Assembly: GCF_021044885.1 (NCBI RefSeq)
Contig: NZ_JAJNOD010000001.1
Location: 1,736,001 to 1,800,000, forward strand
DNA length: 64,000 nt
From: Microbacterium nymphoidis
Lineage (GTDB): Bacteria > Actinomycetota > Actinomycetes > Actinomycetales > Microbacteriaceae
Direction: 5' to 3'
In this document: in pieces, positions 58,323 to 64,000 of the stretch
Position numbering within the stretch: position 1 is the first letter of the stretch
Layout of the letters: each line of letters opens with the position of its first letter
Notes under the pieces: model-generated
Database searches by the model: none
The model's input: only the letters and a program-made list of their open reading frames with translations
What the model was told of the DNA's origin: nothing
Program-made: the position numbers and the translations under genes

Positions 58323-58328
58323 TATCGT
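58323..58328 (+). promoter_or_regulatory. -10 element of the araC-type gene
   Basis: TATCGT, 6 bases before ATG 58335. Confidence 0.6.
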
Positions 58329-58334
58329 CGGCGC

Positions 58335-59213
58335 ATGCTCCGCCGCGATGGGTTCCCCGGTCAGCGCCTGCGCGTGCTCCCGGTGCCGCTGTCCCGCCAG
58401 GCACGGGCGCTGCCGGTGACGCAGCGCCTGCTGGTGACCGACGCCGGCTACTTCCCGCGCGCAGCGGCGCACGGGCGGATCCGGCCGTCCGGCGCCGCGG
58501 AGGCCATCGTCATCGTGTGCACGCACGGCGGAGGCTGGGTGATGCAGGACGGCCGGCGCGTGCCCGTGGGCCCCGGTGACGCCGTGGTGCTGCCGCCCGA
58601 TCGGGCGCACTCCTACCTGGCCGATGAAGACGACCCCTGGACCATCTGGTGGTTGCACGCCACGGGCACCGACGTCCCCGAGCTCGTGGCCCAGATTCGC
58701 GGCCCGGAGGACGATCCGGTCGTGCATCTGCACGACGTGTTCACCGCCGTGGCCCTCATCGAGCAGGCGGTCGCCCTGCTGGAAGCGGATGAGACCACGG
58801 GGACTCTCCTGCGCGCGGCCGGAGCGGCCTGGCACCTGCTGGCGATCCTCGCTGCGGACCGGCTGCGACGCGAACGCCACACCGCCGATCGCATCCACGT
58901 GGTGCAGGAGTATCTGCGCGACAATCTCGCCTCAGCCGTGCCGGTCTCGGAGCTCGCACGATTGGCGGAGCTGAGCACCTCGCACTTCTCCGCGCTGTTC
59001 AAGGCATCGACCGGATACAGCGTCGTGGACTACCTCAAGCGGCTGCGAAGCGCACGCGCGCGAGAGCTGCTGGTGACCACGGACCTGTCGGTCGCGGAGA
59101 TCGCGGCGCAGGTGGGTTACTCGGACGCGTTCTACTTCTCCCGCCAGTTCCGGGCGATCAACGGCACCTCACCGACGCAGTTCCGCGACGCCTCCCGGCA
59201 GCACATGCCCTAA
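58335..59213 (+). CDS. AraC-family regulator of the alpha-galactoside operon
   Basis: 292 aa. The N-terminal cupin sugar-sensing domain (GGGWVMQDGRRVPVGPGDAVVLPP region) is followed by two C-terminal HTH motifs. These are VSELARLAELSTSHFSALFKASTGYS and LSVAEIAAQVGYSDAFYFSRQFR. It resembles MsmR/RafR-type activators that sense alpha-galactosides. It is divergent from the cellulase-like/ABC/GH36 operon, which it most likely activates. ATG 58335 is supported by the promoter hexamer. It ends in a 4-base convergent overlap with the ArsR-type gene. Confidence 0.92.
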   Translation: MLRRDGFPGQRLRVLPVPLSRQARALPVTQRLLVTDAGYFPRAAAHGRIRPSGAAEAIVIVCTHGGGWVMQDGRRVPVGPGDAVVLPPDRAHSYLADEDDPWTIWWLHATGTDVPELVAQIRGPEDDPVVHLHDVFTAVALIEQAVALLEADETTGTLLRAAGAAWHLLAILAADRLRRERHTADRIHVVQEYLRDNLASAVPVSELARLAELSTSHFSALFKASTGYSVVDYLKRLRSARARELLVTTDLSVAEIAAQVGYSDAFYFSRQFRAINGTSPTQFRDASRQHMP

Positions 59214-59920
59214 CGGCCCTCGGGCTCGAAGCTCAGGTCGAGGTGCTCTGCGAGCGCCGCCCTTCCCGCGTCCGTCACCCGGATCGCCCGGGTGGTGCGA
59301 TCGCCACGGACCCAGCCGTTCTCACCGAAGGATCGGAGGATCGCGGCCCCCAGAGCGCCGGCGAGGTGGTCCCGGCGCTCGGTCCAGTCCAGGCACAGGA
59401 GGACACGTGGTCGTCGGGTGCGGGGCCACGCGCCCAGGGGCACGCCCAGACGAGAGCACGCCGCTTCGCCTTCCGCGGTGAGGGAGGGAGATGCCGTCAC
59501 GTCGATGTACCCGCGGGAGGTGAAGGCGTCACAGACGCGCACTCCCAGAGCCCCGGCGAGGTGGTCGTAACAGGTGCGCGCCGCGCGAAGGCGCTGGTCT
59601 CTCTCGACGCCGCGCAGCGAGGCCGCCGGTGCCGCCGGCGAGGTGGCGGAGGCCAATTGTTCGATGAGGGCGGCCACCTGAGGATCAGCCAACCGCACGT
59701 AGCGATGCCGCCCCTGACGCCGCTCTTCGACGAGCCCTCCGGCCACCAACTGGTGAAGATGCTCCGTTGCGGTCGATCGGGCAACGCCCGCGTGTGCTGC
59801 GAGTTCGGTGGCCGTCCACGCACGCCCATCCAGCATCCCGAGCAGCATCGTCGCCCGACTCGGCTCGGCGATCACGGCCGCCACGTTCGCCAGAGCCCGC
59901 CCATTCGCCCGGTCGTCCAT
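59210..59920 (-). CDS. ArsR-type winged-helix regulator
   Basis: 236 aa. N-terminal winged helix (ATELAAHAGVARSTATEHLHQLVAGGLVEERRQGRHRYVRL region, about 38-78), then an added C-terminal domain of about 150 residues with Cys in ARTCYDH and LLCLDW. It is much longer than a classic ArsR. ATG 59920 is chosen; GAGACT lies 6 bases upstream on the minus strand. Divergent from a flavin-reductase-like gene, which it presumably represses. A TCTCGCGAGA palindrome overlaps its -10. Confidence 0.85.
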   Translation of the reverse strand: MDDRANGRALANVAAVIAEPSRATMLLGMLDGRAWTATELAAHAGVARSTATEHLHQLVAGGLVEERRQGRHRYVRLADPQVAALIEQLASATSPAAPAASLRGVERDQRLRAARTCYDHLAGALGVRVCDAFTSRGYIDVTASPSLTAEGEAACSRLGVPLGAWPRTRRPRVLLCLDWTERRDHLAGALGAAILRSFGENGWVRGDRTTRAIRVTDAGRAALAEHLDLSFEPEGR

Positions 59921-59930
59921 GGAGCAAGTC

Positions 59931-59940
59931 TCTCGCGAGA
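59931..59940. promoter_or_regulatory. Possible ArsR-type operator
   Basis: TCTCGCGAGA, a perfect 10-bp palindrome, overlaps the likely -10 element (GAGACT, minus strand 59927-59932) of the regulator and lies 45 bases before the divergent start. Confidence 0.45.
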
Positions 59941-59985
59941 ACACTTCGGTCAGCGCCGAACTCCCCGGCTGCAACCATGGGTGCC

Positions 59986-60588
59986 ATGCGCCGCCATCGA
60001 ACAATCACGCCGTCAGTCCTCTACTTCGGCACTCCCGTCGCCGTGATCTCCACGGTGAACATGGACGGTACGACCAACCTGGCGCCGGTGTCGTCGTATT
60101 GGGCGCTCGATGACCTCCTGGTACTGGGGCTCGGCGCCGAAGGACACACGGTCGCCAACCTGCGCGAGCGCCCCGAGCTGGTGATCAACCTGCCCGATGA
60201 TTCCCACTGGCAAGAGGTCGAGACACTGGGGCGGACGACAGGAGCATCGCCGGTGCCCGCGGCGAAGCCTGCAAGCACGACGTACGTGCACGACAAGTTC
60301 GAAGAGGTGGGCTGGCACCCGCTCGCCGCGACGACGGTCCGGCCAGCCAGAGTCGCCGAGTTGCCCGTGCACATCGAAGCACGGGCCACACGGGTCGACG
60401 AGGAGGACGGTGGGCTCGTCGTCGTCCACGCCCGGTCGACGGCAGTGCATGTCGATGACCCCATCACACTCGCCGGAACGTCGTACATCGACCCGAGCCG
60501 GTGGCACCCGCTGATCTACAGCTTCCGGCACTACTACGGCCTGGGGAGGCGGCGCGGCATCGCCCAGCGCGCCGAGGTGCAACACTAG
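59986..60588 (+). CDS. Flavin reductase/FMN-binding split-barrel protein
   Basis: 200 aa. LYFGTPVAVISTVNMDGTTNLAPVSSYWALDDLLVLGLGAEGHT and ELVINLPDD match the flavin-reductase-like FMN-binding split-barrel family. No conventional ribosome site is visible. ATG 59986 is taken, with ATG 59977 as a close alternative. It is paired with the divergent ArsR-type gene. Substrate unknown. Confidence 0.82.
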   Translation: MRRHRTITPSVLYFGTPVAVISTVNMDGTTNLAPVSSYWALDDLLVLGLGAEGHTVANLRERPELVINLPDDSHWQEVETLGRTTGASPVPAAKPASTTYVHDKFEEVGWHPLAATTVRPARVAELPVHIEARATRVDEEDGGLVVVHARSTAVHVDDPITLAGTSYIDPSRWHPLIYSFRHYYGLGRRRGIAQRAEVQH

Positions 60589-60615
60589 CGAGCACCGGGT
60601 GAGGCTCCGTGGCTC

Positions 60616-61272
60616 CTACTGCACGAAGCCGTCGCGGATCGCCACGCGGATGAGGTCGGCCTTGGTGCGCACCGGCGTTCCCGCGTTGCGGAACTTGAGC
60701 TTGACACGGTCGAGGTACTGCCGGGCCGTCTCCCATCCGATGTTCATCTGCTCCGCGACCTGACCGATCGTGAGGCCCGAGGAGTAGAGGACCAGAGCGC
60801 GTTCCTCCTGCATGCTGAGCTTCGGCGGCGCAGGCTCTCCCACCGCGAGGCGCTCGGTCAGGCGGGGCGTGACCCAGCTTCGACCGGCGACGACGGCGGA
60901 CATGGCGTTCAGCACGTCTTCCTCTCTGTCGCGAGGACTGACCAGAGCGCGCGCACCCGCGGCGAGAACGGATCGGGCATGGCGCGTGTGATCGAAGTCG
61001 GCGAGGACGATCACCCGGAACCCTGCCGCGTTCAGTCGGGTGATCGTGGTGAGATCCGGCGCACCGGCGTCCACGGGGTCGAAGAAGGCGATCCCGGGTG
61101 CCGCGGTGTCGATCTCGCTCTCGAGTCGTTCCAGCAGCTCCTGGGCATCATCACCGCTGAACACCACGGTGAAGCGCACCAGCCCCTGGACATAGCTCGT
61201 CAGCCCGAGACGCTGAAACAGCCGCCGCTCGATGATCGCGACCTGGACAGGCCGCCGTCTGAGCGGCGCCAC
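60616..61272 (-). CDS. LuxR-type regulator with degenerate receiver-like domain
   Basis: 218 aa. C-terminal LuxR HTH (LSMQEERALVLYSSGLTIGQVAEQMNIGWETARQYLDRVKLKF region). The N-terminal ~125 residues have a receiver-like fold (VAIIERRLFQRLG, IAFFDPVDAG, VIVLADFDHTRHARSVLAAGARALVSP) but lack the paired acidic residues at the start and the Lys near the end. Phosphorylation is therefore doubtful. GTG 61272 follows GGAGGG. No histidine kinase is adjacent. Its target is unknown. Confidence 0.82.
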   Translation of the reverse strand: MAPLRRRPVQVAIIERRLFQRLGLTSYVQGLVRFTVVFSGDDAQELLERLESEIDTAAPGIAFFDPVDAGAPDLTTITRLNAAGFRVIVLADFDHTRHARSVLAAGARALVSPRDREEDVLNAMSAVVAGRSWVTPRLTERLAVGEPAPPKLSMQEERALVLYSSGLTIGQVAEQMNIGWETARQYLDRVKLKFRNAGTPVRTKADLIRVAIRDGFVQ

Positions 61273-61677
61273 GCGTCCCTCCGCTTCCTCGTCTCAGGCC
61301 ACCTCGGCATCCGCCCGGCTCATACGGCGCGCCGTTGGAGACGGCGCCGCAGAGGCCGAGCGCATCCCGCCACCGGGGCGCTCGCTGCTGACGAACCGTG
61401 GAGGTGTGCTCAGCCTGGAGGCGACCATCGGGACCGCTGACAAGCCTCGGGCAGGCTGCCGAGTCGCTCTCGCGGTGGGGACTTTTTGAGAATAGGAGGC
61501 AAGCGCGCGGCAGCGGCGCGACGAGGGCACTGCCATGGCAGAAAGACCCCACTCTTGGGGTCGCCCCGAGCGCGACGACCGTCACCCGACCGCTCAGCAC
61601 GCGACCGGGCAGCACACCGGCTTGAGCACCGGTGCCGCTTCAGTGACCGGCGACGACCCCGCCGCGATCCGAGACGC
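61273..61677. other. 405-bp gap with a terminator and no convincing gene
   Basis: This interval holds the leader or promoter region of the LuxR gene and the MarR terminator. Short open frames on both strands (for example an 80-codon minus frame at 61294-61536) have shadow-like composition and no good ribosome site. TATTCT on the minus strand near 61489-61494 could be the -10 of the LuxR gene. Confidence 0.5.
61540..61562 (-). terminator. Intrinsic terminator after the MarR gene
   Basis: On the minus strand, GACCCC, loop AAGAGT and GGGGTC are followed by TTTCT. It is one of few hairpins here with a T-rich tail and lies 115 bases after the MarR stop. Confidence 0.65.
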
Positions 61678-62121
61678 TCAGACCCGCTCCCCCGCGAGAA
61701 GCGCGGCCAGCGGTGCGAGCTCGGGTTCCTCACCCGCCACCCGCAGCACGTCCTCCAGCGTCTCGTCGTGCACGGGCTTGGCGTGCTCGTAGAGCTTCCA
61801 TCCTTCGGCGGTGAGCTCGGTGTAGATGCCGCGACGATCGTCGGTGCAGAGAATGCGCGTGAGCAGGCCCCGGTCCTCGAGCCGGGTGACGAGGCGCGTG
61901 GTGGCGCTGGGGCTCAGGGCCGTGGCATGCGCGAGCTGCTGCATCCGCATGTGCCAGCCGGCCTGGCGGCTGAGAGCATCCAGCACGGTGTACTCCACGA
62001 CCGACAGCTCGGCGTGCGCACCGAGCGCCCGTTCAAGTTCGGACTCGATGCGGCCGTGCAGAGCGGCGAGCGTGCGCCACCCCTGGGCGCGGACTTCGAC
62101 GGCGTCGTCGGAGATCCCCAT
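61678..62121 (-). CDS. MarR-family regulator
   Basis: 147 aa. Winged HTH (LSVVEYTVLDALSRQAGWHMRMQQLAHATALSPSATTRLVTRLEDRGLLTR region, recognition helix SPSATTRLVTRLEDRG). ATG 62121 follows GAGGAG; the longer frame crosses the operator region. Divergent from an MFS efflux gene, with GTTGC/GCAAC dyads between, so it most likely represses that pump and itself in response to a lipophilic or phenolic compound. Confidence 0.92.
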   Translation of the reverse strand: MGISDDAVEVRAQGWRTLAALHGRIESELERALGAHAELSVVEYTVLDALSRQAGWHMRMQQLAHATALSPSATTRLVTRLEDRGLLTRILCTDDRRGIYTELTAEGWKLYEHAKPVHDETLEDVLRVAGEEPELAPLAALLAGERV

Positions 62122-62153
62122 GACACTCCTCCTCAAAGTAGTTGCTTGCGCTG

Positions 62154-62212
62154 GATAGTTGCGTGTGCAATCATTATTACTCGCAACGCAATATCCCGCG
62201 TTTGCAACTATC
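62154..62212. promoter_or_regulatory. MarR operator region
   Basis: GATAGTTGC (62154-62162) is repeated in inverted form as GCAACTATC (62204-62212), and TTGCGTGTGCAA (62159-62170) is a dyad with 4-bp arms. Further GTTGC/GCAAC half-sites occur at 62141-62145 and 62183-62187. This AT-richer block lies between the divergent MarR and MFS genes. Confidence 0.6.
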
Positions 62213-62231
62213 TTACAGGAGTGCTCCACAC

Positions 62232-63416
62232 ATGCCTCTCGGACTTCTCGCACTCGCCATCGGCGGGTTCGGAATCGGACTGACGGAATTCGTCATCATG
62301 GGCCTGCTGCCCGAGGTCGCACGCGACTTCGGTGTCAGCGAGGCCGCCGCGGGCGGCCTCATCTCCGGCTACGCCCTCGCCGTGGTGGTCGGCGCCCTGG
62401 GCCTCACCGCCGCCACCACCCGGCTGCCACGCAAGACCGTGCTGCTGGGGCTGATGGTGCTCTTCATCGTCGGCAACGTCATCACCGCGCTGGCCCCGGA
62501 GTATGGCATCGCCCTGGTCGGTCGCATCATCGCCGCCCTCTGCCACGGTGCGTTCTTCGGCATCGGCTCGGTGGTCGCCGCCTCCCTCGTGCCGGCCGAT
62601 CGTGCGGCCCGGGCGGTGGCCATCATGTTCACCGGTCTCACGGCGGCCAACGTCCTGGGGGTGCCCTTCGGCACGTTCCTCGGCCAGCAGTTCGGCTGGC
62701 GTTCCACGTTCTGGGCCATCGCCGCCATCGGCGTGATCGCGTTCGCCGGTGTTGTCGCTCTCGTGCCCGCTGCCTCCGGCCCCACGTCGGCGCCGAGCCT
62801 TCGTCGCGAGCTCGCCGCCTTCCGCTCCGGGCAGGTCTGGCTGTCCCTCATCGTCACGGCGCTCGCCTTCGGCGGGATGTTCGGCGCCTTCACCTACATC
62901 GCGTACACGCTGACGGAGGTGTCCGGCTTCGCCGCCGGCGCGGTGCCGTGGCTGCTCGTGCTGTTCGGCGCGGGCCTCGTCGTGGGCAATGCGCTGGGTG
63001 GCCGTCTCGCCGACAAGCACCGCGACGCCACGTTGCTCTGGTTCATCGGTGCACTGGTCGTCATCCTCGCGGCGTTCGCACTCCTCGCCAGCTGGCAGCC
63101 GGCGGTGGTCGTGCTGCTCGCACTGATGGGCGGCTTCGGATTCGGCACCGTTCCCGGCCTGCAGAGCCGCGTGATGGCCTACGCCGAGACGGCGCCCACG
63201 CTGGCCTCCGGCGCGAACATCGGCGCGTTCAACATCGGCAACGCCCTGGGAGCCTGGGCGGGCGGTCTCGGCATCAGTGCCGGTCTCGGCTTCACCTCGC
63301 CGTTGTGGATCGGCGCTGCGATCACCATCGTGGCCTTCGTCGTGATGGTCGCCGCCGCCCTCACCGCCCGCACTCCGCGCACGGCACCGGCTCCCGCCGT
63401 TCCCGCCACCGTCTAA
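62232..63416 (+). CDS. MFS transporter, DHA1 (AraJ/Cmx-like) efflux family
   Basis: 394 aa with 12 hydrophobic segments. The N-terminal GFGIGLTEFVIMGLLPEVARD, the TM5 motif VLGVPFGTFLGQQFGWRSTFW and the GRLADKH loop are typical of DHA1 drug or sugar exporters such as AraJ and Cmx. The start is ATG 62232; AGGAG lies 11 bases upstream. Control by the divergent MarR protein suggests export of a toxic compound; the substrate is unknown. The following aldo/keto reductase may be co-transcribed. Confidence 0.88.
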   Translation: MPLGLLALAIGGFGIGLTEFVIMGLLPEVARDFGVSEAAAGGLISGYALAVVVGALGLTAATTRLPRKTVLLGLMVLFIVGNVITALAPEYGIALVGRIIAALCHGAFFGIGSVVAASLVPADRAARAVAIMFTGLTAANVLGVPFGTFLGQQFGWRSTFWAIAAIGVIAFAGVVALVPAASGPTSAPSLRRELAAFRSGQVWLSLIVTALAFGGMFGAFTYIAYTLTEVSGFAAGAVPWLLVLFGAGLVVGNALGGRLADKHRDATLLWFIGALVVILAAFALLASWQPAVVVLLALMGGFGFGTVPGLQSRVMAYAETAPTLASGANIGAFNIGNALGAWAGGLGISAGLGFTSPLWIGAAITIVAFVVMVAAALTARTPRTAPAPAVPATV

Positions 63417-63450
63417 CTCATCCCCTCCAGCTCATCCCACAAGGAGAACC

Positions 63451-64000
63451 ATGTCCATCGACATCCCCACGATCACGCTCAACAACGGCGTGTCCATGCC
63501 CCAACTCGGATTCGGCGTCTTCCAGGTGCCCGACGAGGAGACGACCACCGCCGTGACCGCCGCGCTCCAGGCCGGCTACCGCTCCATCGACACCGCCGCC
63601 ATCTACGGCAACGAAGCGGGCGTGGGCCGCGCCATCGCCGAGTCCGGGATCGCCCGCGACGACCTCTTCCTCACCTCCAAGGTCTGGAACTCCGACCAGG
63701 GATACGACGCCACGCTGCGTGCCTACGACACGACGCTGGCGAAGCTGGGCGTCGATGCCCTCGATCTGTACCTCATCCACTGGCCCGCTCCGGCGCAGGA
63801 CCTCTATCGCGACACCTGGCGTGCGCTGGAGCGGATCCACGCCGACGGCCGGGTTCGTGCCATCGGCGTCTCCAACTTCGAGCCCGAGCACCTGGATCGC
63901 CTGCTCGCATCCGCGGAGGTCGTTCCGGCCGTCAACCAGGTGGAGCTTCACCCGGCGTTCCAGAACCGGGCGGTGGTCGCGGCGAACACCGAGCACGGCA
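63451..64000 (+). CDS. Aldo/keto reductase, truncated by the window end
   Basis: At least 183 residues are visible; the gene runs past 64000. AKR5-type features: LGFGVFQV, DTAAIYGNE (catalytic Asp and Tyr), LTSKVWN (Lys), YLIHWP (His) and GVSNFEPEHL. ATG 63451 follows AAGGAGAA. These enzymes reduce 2,5-diketo-gluconate, aldehydes or ketones with NADPH. It lies 34 bases after the MFS gene and is probably in the same MarR-controlled transcript. Confidence 0.9.
   Translation, partial: MSIDIPTITLNNGVSMPQLGFGVFQVPDEETTTAVTAALQAGYRSIDTAAIYGNEAGVGRAIAESGIARDDLFLTSKVWNSDQGYDATLRAYDTTLAKLGVDALDLYLIHWPAPAQDLYRDTWRALERIHADGRVRAIGVSNFEPEHLDRLLASAEVVPAVNQVELHPAFQNRAVVAANTEHG

Noticed and set aside
61294..61536. 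80-codon minus-strand open frame before the LuxR gene
   Set aside because: Arg/Ala/Ser-rich composition typical of GC-rich shadows, no ribosome site or promoter hexamer at the start, no recognisable motif.
1..64000. tRNA, rRNA, IS elements, integrases or att sites
   Set aside because: Reading through both strands I saw no tRNA T-arm consensus context, no transposase or integrase motifs and no rRNA-like sequence. A covariance search would be needed to exclude a tRNA formally.

Overview
The window is 64 kb of very GC-rich, densely packed DNA from an actinomycete, most likely a member of the Microbacteriaceae close to Microbacterium. This assignment is an inference. It rests on GTG starts, ATGA/GTGA operon overlaps, a NucS mismatch endonuclease, FdxA/FprA redox genes, a DtxR/IdeR-type iron box and many apparently leaderless genes. 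I saw no rRNA, tRNA, CRISPR array, IS element or prophage.

Layout. 1-481: 3' end of a secreted lectin-like protein. 672-7217: a MoxR/Bat-type operon (AAA+ ATPase, DUF58, membrane protein, two VWA proteins, TPR protein, unknown proline-rich membrane protein). 7218-8327: non-coding, with a GGCATC-rich tract followed by five tandem ~158-bp units. 8328-10651: LacI regulator divergent from an MFS permease, with a perfect 16-bp palindrome between them. 10705-13444: LuxR/HisKA_3 two-component pair and a GAP-family membrane protein. 13446-20887: leftward operon for an N-acetylglucosaminide (ABC importer, LacI, GH89, Gfo/Idh/MocA). 21062-26723: XRE-cupin/FAD reductase pair, nucS, and a SoxR-controlled redox group (fdxA, fprA, flavin reductase, sodA). 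26782-34652: TetR/SDR, HAD phosphatase, coiled-coil membrane protein, cold-shock protein, DsbA-like protein, aldo/keto reductase, thioredoxin, an Abi/HEPN-like protein and a DUF6461 protein. 34695-39408: siderophore uptake (ATPase, binding protein, two permeases, SIP reductase) around one iron box. 39506-45838: nitrogen block (PII, AmtB, M20 amidohydrolase, MTOX-like oxidase, ornithine-cyclodeaminase-like protein, LysR). 45882-47731: HAD-like and ICMT-like genes. 47700-59213: alpha-galactoside block (DUF4380, DUF5107-TPR, GH36, CUT1 importer, cellulase-like protein, AraC). 59210-64000: ArsR/flavin reductase, LuxR regulator, MarR/MFS pair, and a truncated aldo/keto reductase.

How it works together. 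This looks like core-type chromosome of a soil or plant saprophyte. Two sugar importers are each tied to a dedicated glycosidase and regulator. There is one iron-siderophore uptake unit, one ammonium/organic-nitrogen unit and a compact redox-stress unit. Local regulators sit beside their targets and many operators are visible as palindromes.

The most useful unlisted signal is a recurring TANNNT hexamer exactly 6 nt upstream of the start codon at twelve genes (7 nt at two more). It implies leaderless mRNAs and fixes several otherwise ambiguous starts. The most unexplained DNA is the tandem 158-bp repeat array. Odd proteins include a PII lacking Tyr51, a VWA protein with a DxTxS MIDAS, and a LuxR protein with a degenerate receiver-like domain.
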